Source of the DNA: LC029 sp036676475
Lineage (GTDB): Bacteria > Bacillota > Bacilli > Aneurinibacillales > RAOX-1
Assembly (NCBI GenBank): GCA_036676475.1
Contig: JAKFCU010000105.1
Location: 34,809-98,808, forward strand
Direction of reading: 5' to 3'
Length of the DNA stretch: 64,000 nt
The notes under the pieces are model-generated. The model made no database searches and was not told the DNA's origin. It saw nothing but the letters and a program-made list of their open reading frames with translations. The translations under genes were made by a program, and so were the position numbers. Shown here in pieces: positions 51,659 through 60,446 of the stretch; the stretch's first letter is position 1, and each line of letters begins with the position of its first letter.

Positions 51659-51711
51659 TGCTTCACCTTCGACAGGGTTCTGACCCCGAACGATCTTATC
51701 GAAGGAGAAGC
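51659..51711. repeat. R2 dispersed repeat, copy 2 (best palindrome)
   Basis: GCTTCACCTTCGACAGGG, TTCTGACCCCGAACGATC and TCGAAGGAGAAGC; the outer parts pair (GCTTC.CCTTCGA with TCGAAGG.GAAGC) around the TCTGACCCC core. Confidence 0.75.
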
Positions 51712-51735
51712 ATGACAGGGCTATACCGTTAACGA

Positions 51736-53139
51736 TCATTCAAACCAAGCCATATGTAACCTTTGAATTCCTGTCCGAATCTGTTCTTCGGATAGTCCGC
51801 CAAACCCTAAAAGTACCCGGTCTTTGTCTTTGTTAGATTCGTCTTGATAATAGATCGAGGTAGGATATACTTTCACTCCTAATTCTTCAGCTTTTTCTAT
51901 GAGTTGTCGTTCTTTCATATCATTCTGAACCTCTAATAGTATGTGTAACCCAGAGTGGTTCCCAACCACCTGCACTTTCCCTTCAAAAACATCATGTATA
52001 GCCGTCATCAGTGCTTTATGTTTTCGTCGATAGATAGTTCTCATCTTGCTAAGATGTCGTTCCCATCCTCCATTCTCCATGAAAAGACGAAGGGCATGCT
52101 GATGAATTCTAGATACCGTTTGTTTATAGATCTTCCCTTTGCCTTTATATCGTTCTAGTAGCGGAAGAGGGAGGATCATGTAGCTGATTCGAAGAGATGG
52201 AATAAGTGACTTTGAAAAGGTTCCAAAATAAATAACTCGTCCCAACCGATCTAATCCTTGAAGAGAAAGTATGGGTTTACCTTGATAACGGAATTCCCCA
52301 TCATAATCATCCTCAAGGATATACCCATTGACCATCTCAGCCCATTCCAAAAGCTTCATTCGTTTCGCAATCGGCATGACCATCCCAAGTGGAAACTGAT
52401 GAGAAGGTGTTACATAGGAAACTTGTGCTGAACTCCTGGTAAGCTCTTCGATATCAATTCCTGTTTCGCTTACACTGATCGGAGTCACATGTAAGTGATG
52501 ATCTTTTAGAACAGCATAAACCCGATGAAACCCGGGATCTTCTATAGCATACTTCATATCCTCTCCCAAGATTTTGCATAACAAGCTTAGGGTTGATTGG
52601 GTTCCGGACCCTAGAATCACTTGATTTGGCGTGCAATTAACCCCTCTAGATTGATATAGATACTTTACAATTTCTGCGCGTAATCCCCATTCCCCCTGTG
52701 GATCTCCACTAAAATAGAGTTCTTTCATGTCAAGATGAAGCGCTCTCATTGTTGCATGCTTCCATAGATGGTGGGGAAATTGGTTTAACTCTACAGCTCC
52801 ATGATCGAAATCGTACTCAACCCGGGTACAAGCGTTAGGAATTGGATCTGGCACAAGCGGCGAAAGTTGGTCAATTTGAGGGAGTTGGTCTTCTAGGATT
52901 GCAACAAAAAGACCGCGTCGTGGTTGACTCTCTATATAGCCCTCTGCAATAAGTTGTTGATAGGCAACTTCTATTGTGTTTAAACTAACAAGCAGATATT
53001 TTGCCAATTTTCTTTTTGGGGGAAGCTGTGTTCCCGCTGCAATTCTCCCCTCTTCTATTTCATTTTTAATATGTCTATATAATTGAATATAGAGCGGGAT
53101 CTTTTTATCATCTCTAAAATTGAGGATAAGTTCGAGCAT
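51736..53139 (-). CDS. MocR/PdxR-type regulator (GntR HTH fused to aminotransferase fold)
   Basis: A 467-residue regulator. Residues 1-75 form a GntR winged helix (IPLYIQLYRHIKNEIEEGRI, LPPKRKLAKYLLVSLNTIEVAYQ). The rest is a class I aminotransferase-like domain with NP-type QVILGSGTQSTLSLL, the PLP-Asp region EDDYDGEFRY and the lysine in IYFGTFSKSLIPSLRISY. Such proteins sense PLP or amino-containing ligands. Divergent from a GNAT acetyltransferase gene 110 bases away, which is the probable target. Confidence 0.92.
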   Translation of the reverse strand: MLELILNFRDDKKIPLYIQLYRHIKNEIEEGRIAAGTQLPPKRKLAKYLLVSLNTIEVAYQQLIAEGYIESQPRRGLFVAILEDQLPQIDQLSPLVPDPIPNACTRVEYDFDHGAVELNQFPHHLWKHATMRALHLDMKELYFSGDPQGEWGLRAEIVKYLYQSRGVNCTPNQVILGSGTQSTLSLLCKILGEDMKYAIEDPGFHRVYAVLKDHHLHVTPISVSETGIDIEELTRSSAQVSYVTPSHQFPLGMVMPIAKRMKLLEWAEMVNGYILEDDYDGEFRYQGKPILSLQGLDRLGRVIYFGTFSKSLIPSLRISYMILPLPLLERYKGKGKIYKQTVSRIHQHALRLFMENGGWERHLSKMRTIYRRKHKALMTAIHDVFEGKVQVVGNHSGLHILLEVQNDMKERQLIEKAEELGVKVYPTSIYYQDESNKDKDRVLLGFGGLSEEQIRTGIQRLHMAWFE

Positions 53140-53249
53140 TTCTCACCTCTATTTATTCTGGCCCCAGCAAAAATTTGAAATCTGATTCTTTTACTAGTGT
53201 CAATTATATATAAACTTAGAATTGTAATCTATAAAAAGGAGGCAAGAAT

Positions 53250-53678
53250 ATGATTAAAGAATTAATCAGTGAAGAAGAAATGAGACAAGGATTTGACGTC
53301 ATGAAGCAGCTTCGAACCCATCTGGATTTGGGACGATATGAGGAATTAATGGTACAAATGAAAAAGGAAGGATACCGATTATTTGCCTATTGGGAGAAAG
53401 AACAAATAACAGCCGTAGCAGGGGTCATTATCTTGACTAACTTATATGATGGCAGACATGTTTATGTGTACGATCTGGTTACGGATGAAGGAACCCGTTC
53501 CATGGGTTATGGCCAACAATTGCTAACATTCATTGAGCAGTGGGGAAAAGAGAATCATTGTGAGAATGTAGCTCTCTCCTCCGGATTACAACGAATCGAT
53601 GCTCACCGTTTCTATGAAAATAGAATGGGCTTTAAAAAAACAAGCTATGTTTTTAAGAAGGTAATACAGAAACCATAA
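53250..53678 (+). CDS. GNAT family N-acetyltransferase
   Basis: A 142-residue single-domain acetyltransferase. The acetyl-CoA-binding motif A is VTDEGTRSMGYGQQLLTFIEQ, and the end of the fold reads DAHRFYENRMGFKKTSYVFKK. Substrate unknown. AAAAGGAGG upstream. Divergent from a MocR-type regulator, a common arrangement for amine or amino-acid modifying enzymes. Confidence 0.88.
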   Translation: MIKELISEEEMRQGFDVMKQLRTHLDLGRYEELMVQMKKEGYRLFAYWEKEQITAVAGVIILTNLYDGRHVYVYDLVTDEGTRSMGYGQQLLTFIEQWGKENHCENVALSSGLQRIDAHRFYENRMGFKKTSYVFKKVIQKP

Positions 53679-53854
53679 TATCCAGAAAAAACCTCTAGAG
53701 TTGTCGTAGAGGGGAAATTATGATACAGATCAAGATATTGTTTCAAAATTAAAGGAATTATTCGCTTCTGTTCAAAACCAAAATCCCAAGTCTGAGATCT
53801 TGACCGAAAACGTTATAGCACAGAATCTCCCAAAATATATCTTGATGTATTCAG

Positions 53855-53900
53855 TAACTTATATTACAATACGATACGTAGCGTATTGTAATATAAGTTA
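53855..53900. promoter_or_regulatory. Large perfect palindrome, TetR-type operator
   Basis: Nineteen-base perfect arms (left TAACTTATATTACAATACG, right its complement at 53882-53900) flank ATACGTAG. It ends 14 bases before the TetR-family ATG, an ideal autoregulatory operator. The inner ACAATACG/CGTATTGT pairs are typical TetR-family half-sites. Confidence 0.8.
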
Positions 53901-53914
53901 AAGGAAGTTTTCTC

Positions 53915-54505
53915 ATGAGTCATGAAAAAGTTGATGTTAAAAAAGTTTCTGCCGGTCGTCCACGCAGCCTACAAGTTACGGAGACAATTCTTTCTACCAC
54001 ACTGCGTTTATTAGAACAAGAAGGCTATAAAAAATTGTCTTTGGAATCGATTGCTAGATCTGCAGGAGCAGGGAAACAAACGTTATATCGTTGGTGGCCT
54101 AGCAAAGCGGCCATTGTCTTGGAAGCTATTAGAACCCATTGCCAATTAGAAATTCCCGTTCCTGATCATGGTTCCGTTAGACAGGATTTATTAGAGTATA
54201 TCGGAAATACCTGTAAGCTACTCAACGGACCAATCGGGAAAATGATCGCTGCTCTTATCGTTGAAACACAGTTTGATGAAGAGTTCTCCCTAATGTTTAA
54301 TATAGAATTCATCTCTACACGCAGGGAGGCGTTAACCAGCATACTTAAAAAAGGGATAGAACAGGGGGAGATAAAGACTTCGCATGATTTGAATTTTCTT
54401 GTAGATCTTTGTTATGGCCCAATTTGGTATCGATTGTTAAATCGTCATGCGCCATTAGACGATGAATTTGTCCATGATGTTGTATTAACAATGATTTCAC
54501 ATTAA
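53915..54505 (+). CDS. TetR/AcrR family transcriptional regulator
   Basis: A 196-residue repressor. The N-terminal HTH (residues about 20-65) reads ILSTTLRLLEQEGYKKLSLESIA, then GAGKQTLYRWWPSKAAIVLEA, the classic TetR form; the helical C-terminal domain resembles TetR_C groups found with LYRWWPSK-type HTH. It probably binds the palindrome directly upstream and controls itself and the following EthD-type gene, 20 bases downstream. Confidence 0.92.
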   Translation: MSHEKVDVKKVSAGRPRSLQVTETILSTTLRLLEQEGYKKLSLESIARSAGAGKQTLYRWWPSKAAIVLEAIRTHCQLEIPVPDHGSVRQDLLEYIGNTCKLLNGPIGKMIAALIVETQFDEEFSLMFNIEFISTRREALTSILKKGIEQGEIKTSHDLNFLVDLCYGPIWYRLLNRHAPLDDEFVHDVVLTMISH

Positions 54506-54525
54506 ATTGAGAGGAGATTTGTGGG

Positions 54526-54843
54526 ATGATCGTATTATCTTTTTATTACAAGCAGGGGGTTTCCTTTAACGAAGAATATTATTTTAACTACCATATCCCC
54601 CTAGTTAACAGCGAAGTTTTTAAAATGGGTGTAAGTAAATGTGATGTAAAGAAGTTTGTAACCTCTGCGGATGGTTCTATACCACCTTATCGGTTTTCGT
54701 TCAGTTTATATTTTGAATCTCAGGAAGCTTTGGATTCTTTTTTTGCTAACCCAAAACTAAAAGATCTTCAACAAGACGTCCAAAACTATTATGCGGGCCA
54801 CCCAGATGTCTTTATTGAAGAATTAATTCAAACATTGAACTAA
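54526..54843 (+). CDS. EthD family protein
   Basis: A 105-residue dimeric ferredoxin-like alpha+beta barrel protein. The conserved FNEEYYFNYHIPLV near the N terminus and the C-terminal NYYAGHPDVFIEEL are EthD hallmarks. EthD proteins accompany some cytochrome P450 and aromatic-degradation systems, but the biochemical role is unclear. GAGAGGAG upstream; co-transcribed with the TetR gene. Confidence 0.85.
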   Translation: MIVLSFYYKQGVSFNEEYYFNYHIPLVNSEVFKMGVSKCDVKKFVTSADGSIPPYRFSFSLYFESQEALDSFFANPKLKDLQQDVQNYYAGHPDVFIEELIQTLN

Positions 54844-55016
54844 ATAATGTGAATTATAGTAAAACTGCAAATGTAAAGCCTGATTTCCCTTCAAATAATG
54901 GATGTCAGGCTCTTAGGATGGTATGGTTACTTAATATGCACAAAATACCGTCAGCCCCGCCTACGCTGTCCGGTCACGGCAGCCACGGTTGCCGCCTCAC
55001 CTATTAACTATCCTAC

Positions 55017-55166
55017 ATGAAAGCGGTTTATATTCCTATGAACGAACGGTTAACATTTAATGAAGAAAGTGTGAAGTTCTCATTTTGAACCATGATCGAA
55101 GACGGCAAAGCTGACTTCTATCTGATGGGGCATCCCAATGGCCAGCATAAAGAAAAAATATTCTAG
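55017..55166 (+). pseudogene. Short gene remnant with one in-frame stop
   Basis: Reads MKAVYIPMNERLTFNEES then VKFSF, TGA at 55086-55088, and in the same frame TMIEDGKADFYLMGHPNGQH to a TAG. The continuity across the stop suggests the end of a decayed gene. Family not recognised. The rest of 54844-55016 shows nothing supportable. Confidence 0.35.
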
Positions 55167-56122
55167 CGGCTTCCCCATTCTTTGAATTTTTGAATACTAC
55201 CCGTTAATTTTTGATCCACGGAACCCGCCTCTTCAATGTGACTAACAAATGCGGCATTGATCTTGCCAAACACATCTACGATCGCGTTTACTTCATTTGT
55301 AATTTTTGTCTTCTCCTCTTGAATAAGTTCAACGACCTCAGTAACTCCTGCGTCTACATCTTGATTTGCATAAAGAATAGCATTAATTTCTGTTGCCGCT
55401 TGCTCACTCACAGTAATTCCGGTGATTACATTCTGTAGCATCTGCTGAGAACCGTCGGTGACAAACTTAATATCGTTCTGGATACGATGAATTAATGATT
55501 CAATATTTTTGGTGCTTTGCGCGGTTAACTCCGCTAATTTTCGAACTTCGTCGGCTACAACCGCAAATCCACGACCATGTTCTCCTGCTCGAGCCGCTTC
55601 GATCGCCGCATTTAGAGCAAGCATATTCGTTTGTCCAGCAATATTGGTAATAACAGAAACAATCTGTGAAATTTCTAAAGAACGCTGTTCTAAATTACTC
55701 ATATAAGTAGATGTCTGCTTCGTTTCCTCTTCAAACTGGCGCATTACCTGTCGAAGATCATCTACATAGGACTTACCATTCTCTGTTCTTGTTACCATTC
55801 CTTTGGTTTTATGAATTAGCACTTGTCGTTTTTCTAATGTTTCCCTAGAATTGCTACTATCACTTTCCCCATACAAACTAATAGTATCGATATGCTCTTT
55901 AATACTACTCACAAGTGCACCTAGAATATCGTGTTGTCCATTGACGACATGGTGATTCGAAATGATTTGAGATTGGATTTGACACAGATCTGAGAGATAG
56001 GACTCAAATTGCTTTTCCTTTTCCCGACTTTTTTCCTCTAGCAGTTGAATGGTTTGTTCTAGTTCTTTATTTTTTAATAGCAGTTCGTTTATTTGCTGGC
56101 GTTTTCCAAGTCCCATCATCAC
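55163..56122 (-). CDS. Soluble methyl-accepting chemotaxis-type signalling protein
   Basis: A 319-residue cytoplasmic MCP-like protein with no transmembrane helix. A coiled coil (KNKELEQTIQLLEEKSREKE) leads to the signalling domain whose hairpin tip is present: NMLALNAAIEAARAGEHGRGFAVVADEVRKLAE, quoted in two pieces NMLALNAAIEAARAGEHG and RGFAVVADEVRKLAE. It should couple to CheA/CheW. No sensory domain other than the coiled coil is visible; no che genes are in the window. Three near ATGs compete for the start. Confidence 0.9.
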   Translation of the reverse strand: MMMGLGKRQQINELLLKNKELEQTIQLLEEKSREKEKQFESYLSDLCQIQSQIISNHHVVNGQHDILGALVSSIKEHIDTISLYGESDSSNSRETLEKRQVLIHKTKGMVTRTENGKSYVDDLRQVMRQFEEETKQTSTYMSNLEQRSLEISQIVSVITNIAGQTNMLALNAAIEAARAGEHGRGFAVVADEVRKLAELTAQSTKNIESLIHRIQNDIKFVTDGSQQMLQNVITGITVSEQAATEINAILYANQDVDAGVTEVVELIQEEKTKITNEVNAIVDVFGKINAAFVSHIEEAGSVDQKLTGSIQKFKEWGSR

Positions 56123-56526
56123 TTTCGTTCCCTTCTATTATAGAAGCTATAATTTCGTCTGCTAAATCCTCATCTTTATCGAAAGGTCTTAGTACTATTT
56201 ACTAGTACAGTTGACTATTCTCCTAATCTTAAAATAATTTATGTCTTCTGTCACTTGTCCCTCATAATATACTCGATTAAAGTAACTCCATTTGCTATGA
56301 CTTTCCTAAACAAATTCAGTATATCAATCAAATGCTTAACATACCAGAGATTCATTTTATCCAAATTACACCTGTGGTTGTGTTGTAGAGCCAAATTTCT
56401 TTTATTGCTATTTCTAAGTTGTGAACAATTATTCACATTTCGAATCCATGATGAATACTAGTGTTAAGAAACGTTTCATAAACTCTGCCTTTGCCCATCC
56501 AAATTACGAAAGGATAGATTTAAAAC
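56123..56526. other. Intergenic region before the GlcG-like gene
   Basis: No gene supported. A ten-base palindrome GAAACGTTTC lies at 56468-56477, 50 bases upstream of the GlcG-like start, a possible operator. Confidence 0.35.
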
Positions 56527-56955
56527 ATGAAAATGACGTTAGATTTAGCAAAGAAATTAATTGAGGCTGCTGAAACAGAGGCGAAAAAATTGGGAGTAGC
56601 AATGGTTATTACCATCCTTGATGAAGGTGGAAACATGGTAGCCATGCATCGAATGGATGATGCTTGGCTGATCAGTATCGACATTTCCCAAAACAAAGCC
56701 TGGACTTCTGTAGCGGCGAAAGTGCCAACCTCTATACTAGCTGATTTGACAGTTCCAGGTGCAGAACTATACGGGCTGAATACAACAAATAATGGCCGTA
56801 TCGTTATTTTTGGCGGCGGCATCCCCTTGTTGAAAGATGGGAAAGTGATTGGTGCCGTTGGTGTGAGTGGAAGCACAGTGCCCAATGATATTAAAGTAGC
56901 AGAAGCAGCAGTGAAGGCATTCGAAAGAAAAAATTCTCTCTGGCGAAAAATCTAA
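56527..56955 (+). CDS. GlcG/HbpS family protein (DUF336)
   Basis: A 142-residue member of the haem-degrading/HbpS-like family. The fold is recognised by LAKKLIEAAETEAKKLGV, ITILDEGGNMVAMHRMDDA, the KAWTSVAAK segment and GGGIPLLKDGKVIGAVGVSG. Members bind haem or cobalamin or occur with glycolate and diol metabolism; role here unknown. ATG at 56527 or 56533. Single gene. Confidence 0.88.
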   Translation: MKMTLDLAKKLIEAAETEAKKLGVAMVITILDEGGNMVAMHRMDDAWLISIDISQNKAWTSVAAKVPTSILADLTVPGAELYGLNTTNNGRIVIFGGGIPLLKDGKVIGAVGVSGSTVPNDIKVAEAAVKAFERKNSLWRKI

Positions 56956-57002
56956 CAATATTTTTTAAAAATTTCATTACATATTCCTTTTAACTAACTT
57001 TC

Positions 57003-57188
57003 TTAAATTTCCAATTCCCCTCCATTACTCGGAACATTATCGGATGCCCAACGCATACAAAGGACATCGTAGACTTCTTTGGCGCATCCAGTATCGAACG
57101 TCTTCCTACGGAAGTAACCATAAAGAATCAAGTGGAACAATTCAAAAATCTATCCATTGTTAAAATGGTTGGACATCACATTCGATAA
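57003..57188 (+). pseudogene. C-terminal remnant, probably a flavodoxin-fold oxidoreductase
   Basis: A frame with no start reads ITRNIIGCPTHTKDIVDFF, then GASSIERLPTEVTIKNQ and ends KMVGHHIR. The DIVDFFGASSIERLP pattern looks like the end of a flavodoxin-like NAD(P)H or FMN reductase, but the assignment is tentative. The 5' part is missing. Confidence 0.35.
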
Positions 57189-57303
57189 AATGAAGTTAGC
57201 TTTTGAAGATTGATACCCTGTTCGTTCCAAACAACGGAATGAGCAGGATATTTTTCGTCTTTATAATTGTCATCTACAAAAATGAAAAAAGGGGTTCATT
57301 TTT

Positions 57304-58001
57304 ATGTCTAAACATTGTATTGATAAAAAAAAGACCTTAAAACAGGTGAACTAACAGGAATGGGAGCTTTATTGAGATGGGAAAATCCCCACCTTGGCTC
57401 TGTCCCACCTGATAAATTCATACCGATTGCAGAAGAAACAGGATTAGATCCTACATGGTTAGAGCTTGAAATTACAGTAAGCACACTGATGGGGAATGCA
57501 GATTCTGTATCTTCAATGCTTCATGATTTTAAAAAAATGGGGATCCAACTAGCTATTGATGATTTTGGAACAGGGTATTCTTCCCTTAGCTATCTTAAAC
57601 GCTTTCCTGTAAACACCATTAAAATTGATCGATCGTTTATTCAAGACATCACACGAGATGAAGAAGATCAAGCGATCACCCGAGCTATTTTAGCAATGTC
57701 CACTAGTTTAAAGCTCAAAGTCATTGCTGAGAGGATTGAAACAGCCGAACAAACCGCGTACCTGAAGGAACTCGGTTGTCATGAAATTAAAGGCTATGTC
57801 TTAAGCCGACCACTAACAGCCGAACAATTTACAACATTTCTCTCTACGGCGAAACTAACGCTTCACCTTCGACAAGAGTCTGACCCCCAACGTCCGCTCA
57901 GCGATAGACCAGACAAATTACATAGTACATTGAGGCTTAGAATTAAAGGTCCATTTTGTCTCAGGTTTAGCATAAAATTTGAAGTTTCACCAAATAATTA
58001 A
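57304..58001 (+). pseudogene. Degenerate EAL-domain (c-di-GMP phosphodiesterase) gene
   Basis: Codes for an EAL domain with several lesions. The 5' end (MSKHCIDKK at 57304) is out of frame by one base at an A8 run, and the main frame resumes at 57330 as DLKTGELTGMGALLRW, where the catalytic EAL is GAL. About 50 residues are missing between FIPIAEETGL and DPTWLELEIT, as if deleted between two EETGL-coding repeats. The EITE motif is EITV. DDFGTGYSSL and KIDRSFI remain. The normal C terminus runs on into an R2 repeat to a late stop at 58001. Not expected to hydrolyse c-di-GMP. Confidence 0.85.
57858..57907. repeat. R2 dispersed repeat, copy 3, inside the EAL frame
   Basis: ACGCTTCACCTTCGACAAG, AGTCTGACCCCCAACG and CGCTCAGCGATAG. 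It supplies the codons for LTLHLRQESDPQRPLS at the end of the broken EAL gene. Confidence 0.75.
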
Positions 58002-58104
58002 AGAGGTAAGATCAATCATTTTTTCTGCAGCTCAGGAAGTTTGTCGGAGAAATACCGCGAATAGGATATGAAGCAAAATAAATCAAGCAGCGGAGGGATT
58101 GACA

Positions 58105-58257
58105 ATGGCAACTAGAAACAGGAAAGAAACAGCCCCGAAACAGATCCGTGGAGAAAACAATTTGGAAGAACGAATCGAACAAATGATGAATGCCGCGGGA
58201 GTAGCCGAAGAGATTTCCAATCAAACCATGAATAGCGAAATGCGGGATAAAACATAA
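58105..58257 (+). CDS. Small hydrophilic protein, unknown
   Basis: A 50-residue polar protein, MATRNRKETAPKQIRGEN then NLEERIEQMMNAAGVAEEIS and ending EMRDKT, with a strong GGAGGG site seven bases upstream. Predicted helical; resembles small spore-associated proteins in composition only. No family recognised. Located between two R2 copies. Confidence 0.65.
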   Translation: MATRNRKETAPKQIRGENNLEERIEQMMNAAGVAEEISNQTMNSEMRDKT

Positions 58258-58297
58258 GTAGACACAGTTTCTCATCGAAAATGGTAACCCGATCCCC

Positions 58298-58348
58298 TCT
58301 TTATCTTGAAAGAGGGGTCTGATCCTGAACATTTGTTCAGTGAGGGAT
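58298..58348. repeat. R2 dispersed repeat, copy 4
   Basis: CTTTATCTTGAAAGAGG, GGTCTGATCCTGAACATTTG and TTCAGTGAGGGATC; a more divergent member. Confidence 0.65.
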
Positions 58349-58356
58349 CATTTAAT

Positions 58357-58399
58357 ATGGCTAAGCCTTACGGAATAATCCGAAGGCTTAGCCATTTTC
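58357..58399. terminator. Hairpin after ptsI
   Basis: ATGGCTAAGCCTT / AAGGCTTAGCCAT, 13-base perfect stem with a 13-base loop, five to ten bases past the ptsI stop. Confidence 0.75.
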
Positions 58400-58403
58400 A
58401 TTA

Positions 58404-60125
58404 TTACTTTTCTAGATATGCTTCTCTTACAAAAGATTCAACTTCACGCGAGGAACTCATAGATAATATCGTATCCGTTTGTTGACCTATCTCTTCCTTG
58501 GATAAATGTAGAATCTGATTTCTTGCAGGCAGGATAGAACTTGCGCTCATGCTGAATTCATCGAGACCCAGTCCAAGCAAAATGGGAATGGCAGTTTGAT
58601 CTCCAGCCATTTCTCCGCACATTCCAACCCATTTACCTTCAGCATGTGCCGCTTGAATGACGCGTTCAATCAGGCGCAGGATGGCCGGATGATAAGGCTG
58701 ATACAGATAGGCTACCCGCTCATTCATCCGATCGGCAGCCATCGTATATTGGATCAAGTCGTTGGTTCCAATGCTGAAGAAATCAACTTCTTTGGCAAAC
58801 TGATCAGCTATCAGTGCAGCGGATGGAATCTCAATCATGATTCCCACTTCCAGCTGATCCGAAACAGCAACCCCACTGGCAAGCAAAGCTCTTTTCTCTT
58901 CAAGCAAAATTTCTTTAGCTTGACGAAATTCTTCCAGAGTAGCAATCATCGGGAACATGATTTTCAAATTCCCAAACGCACTCGCCCGGAGCAAGGCACG
59001 CAATTGAGTTTTGAATACCTCTTGCTGTTCTAGGCAGAGACGGATAGCACGAAAACCTAGAAACGGGTTCAATTCGTTTGGAAGTTCCATATAGGATAAC
59101 TGCTTGTCTCCGCCAATATCCAGAGTTCGAATAACCACAGGTTTTTGGCCCATTTGTTCCACCACTTGCTTATATGCAAGAAATTGCTCTTCTTCGTTGG
59201 GAAAATCATCCCTTCCCATATAAAGAAATTCCGAACGGAAAAGACCAATCCCTTCTGCTCCATTTTCAAGGACACCTTTCACATCCTGCGGACTGCCGAT
59301 ATTGGCTGCCAATTCGACATGATGTCCATCCTTGGTGAAAGTGGCGGCACCCACAAGCTTTGACAGTTCAGCCATTTGGGATTCATACTCTGTCTTCTTC
59401 TTTTGATAGCCTTCGATTTCTTCCTCACTGGGATCGATAATCACGACTCCTTTCATTCCATCCACAATAAGGGTAACCGAAGCGTTTATCTCTTGGGTAA
59501 TGCTCTTCGTCCCCACTACCGCCGGAATTTCCAGAGAGCGGGCCATAATCGCGGAATGAGATGTACGTCCGCCGATATCCGTCACAAAACCTTTGACATA
59601 CCGGCGATCCAATTGAGCCGTGTCGGATGGCGTCAAATCCTCAGCAACAAGAATAATATCCTCTTCCTGGTGGCTTGGAGAAGAAAAAGCTAACCCTAAT
59701 AAATAGGCGAGCACACGCTTAGAAACGTCCCGAATATCCGCAGCACGTTCCTTCATATACTCATTATCCATCTGTTCAAACATCTGAATGAAGGTTTGAA
59801 TCACATCGTTCAATGCACTTTCAGCATTAACTCTTTCGTTATTAATTTTCTCTTTTACCGTTTCTATCAGTTCGGGATCTTCCAAGACAAGAAGATGGGC
59901 ACTGAATATTTCCGCTTTATCTCGGCCCATTTCCCTCTCTACCTTCTCTCTAATCTCCCGCAAGTCTGTTTTTGCTTTTTCCAAGGCATTATCCAATCGT
60001 TTGATTTCTAATGCCGGATCTTCAATGGAGCATTTATTGATTTGCAATTTGGGATTGGCCAACAGAAATCCTTTTCCGATTGCAATCCCTGAAGAGGCAG
60101 CAATGCCATGTATTTTTTTCAACAC
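58404..60125 (-). CDS. ptsI: PTS phosphoenolpyruvate-protein phosphotransferase (Enzyme I)
   Basis: General PTS enzyme that takes phosphate from PEP and passes it to HPr, 573 residues. The phosphorylated His lies in GGRTSHSAIMARSLEIPA (about residue 190), and the PEP-binding barrel has MFPMIATLEEF, GIMIEIPSAALIAD, FSIGTNDLIQYTMAADR and the active-site Cys in GMCGEMAGD. GTG start at 60125 behind GGAGGAA. Usually ptsH precedes ptsI; no ptsH is found in the 320 bases upstream. Confidence 0.96.
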   Translation of the reverse strand: MLKKIHGIAASSGIAIGKGFLLANPKLQINKCSIEDPALEIKRLDNALEKAKTDLREIREKVEREMGRDKAEIFSAHLLVLEDPELIETVKEKINNERVNAESALNDVIQTFIQMFEQMDNEYMKERAADIRDVSKRVLAYLLGLAFSSPSHQEEDIILVAEDLTPSDTAQLDRRYVKGFVTDIGGRTSHSAIMARSLEIPAVVGTKSITQEINASVTLIVDGMKGVVIIDPSEEEIEGYQKKKTEYESQMAELSKLVGAATFTKDGHHVELAANIGSPQDVKGVLENGAEGIGLFRSEFLYMGRDDFPNEEEQFLAYKQVVEQMGQKPVVIRTLDIGGDKQLSYMELPNELNPFLGFRAIRLCLEQQEVFKTQLRALLRASAFGNLKIMFPMIATLEEFRQAKEILLEEKRALLASGVAVSDQLEVGIMIEIPSAALIADQFAKEVDFFSIGTNDLIQYTMAADRMNERVAYLYQPYHPAILRLIERVIQAAHAEGKWVGMCGEMAGDQTAIPILLGLGLDEFSMSASSILPARNQILHLSKEEIGQQTDTILSMSSSREVESFVREAYLEK

Positions 60126-60446
60126 TCGAGTTCCTCCCTTATTGGGTTACTTCAGATTTCAAAAAACTATCCATGTGATGGATCACAATCTCAAGAAAAG
60201 GGTGATCGTATGGAATTAGTGTATCCTTATGAATCACGCTTTTCAACCCGTGCTTTCGGATCGTCATAGTTATCAAACTGCATTACCGATGTATATTTAT
60301 TGTATATTTTCACGATAATACTGCATGATAAATTGTGTCTTATTCCTACATAAATTTACAGGTATATGATGAAAAAGAGGTTTATGATAAAATGAAATGT
60401 AATCATTTGTAAATGATTAACAATTTAAAACTAAGGAGTGAAGCAA
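60126..60446. other. Intergenic region between ptsI and the VOC gene
   Basis: Divergent promoter region. A 19-codon forward frame (60210-60269, MELVYPYESRFSTRAFGSS) has AAAAGGGTGAT upstream but is too short to call as a gene. Nothing else seen. Confidence 0.35.

Noticed and set aside
53710..53901. Open frame reading DTDQDIVSKLKELFASVQ without a start codon
   Set aside because: It runs into the TetR operator palindrome, has no start or ribosome binding site, and its sequence is not recognisable. It might be a remnant, but evidence is too thin to list.
56255..56461. Forward frame MSLIIYSIKVTPFAM
   Set aside because: No ribosome binding site, no family, and overlapping reverse frame equally poor; A/T-rich spacer.
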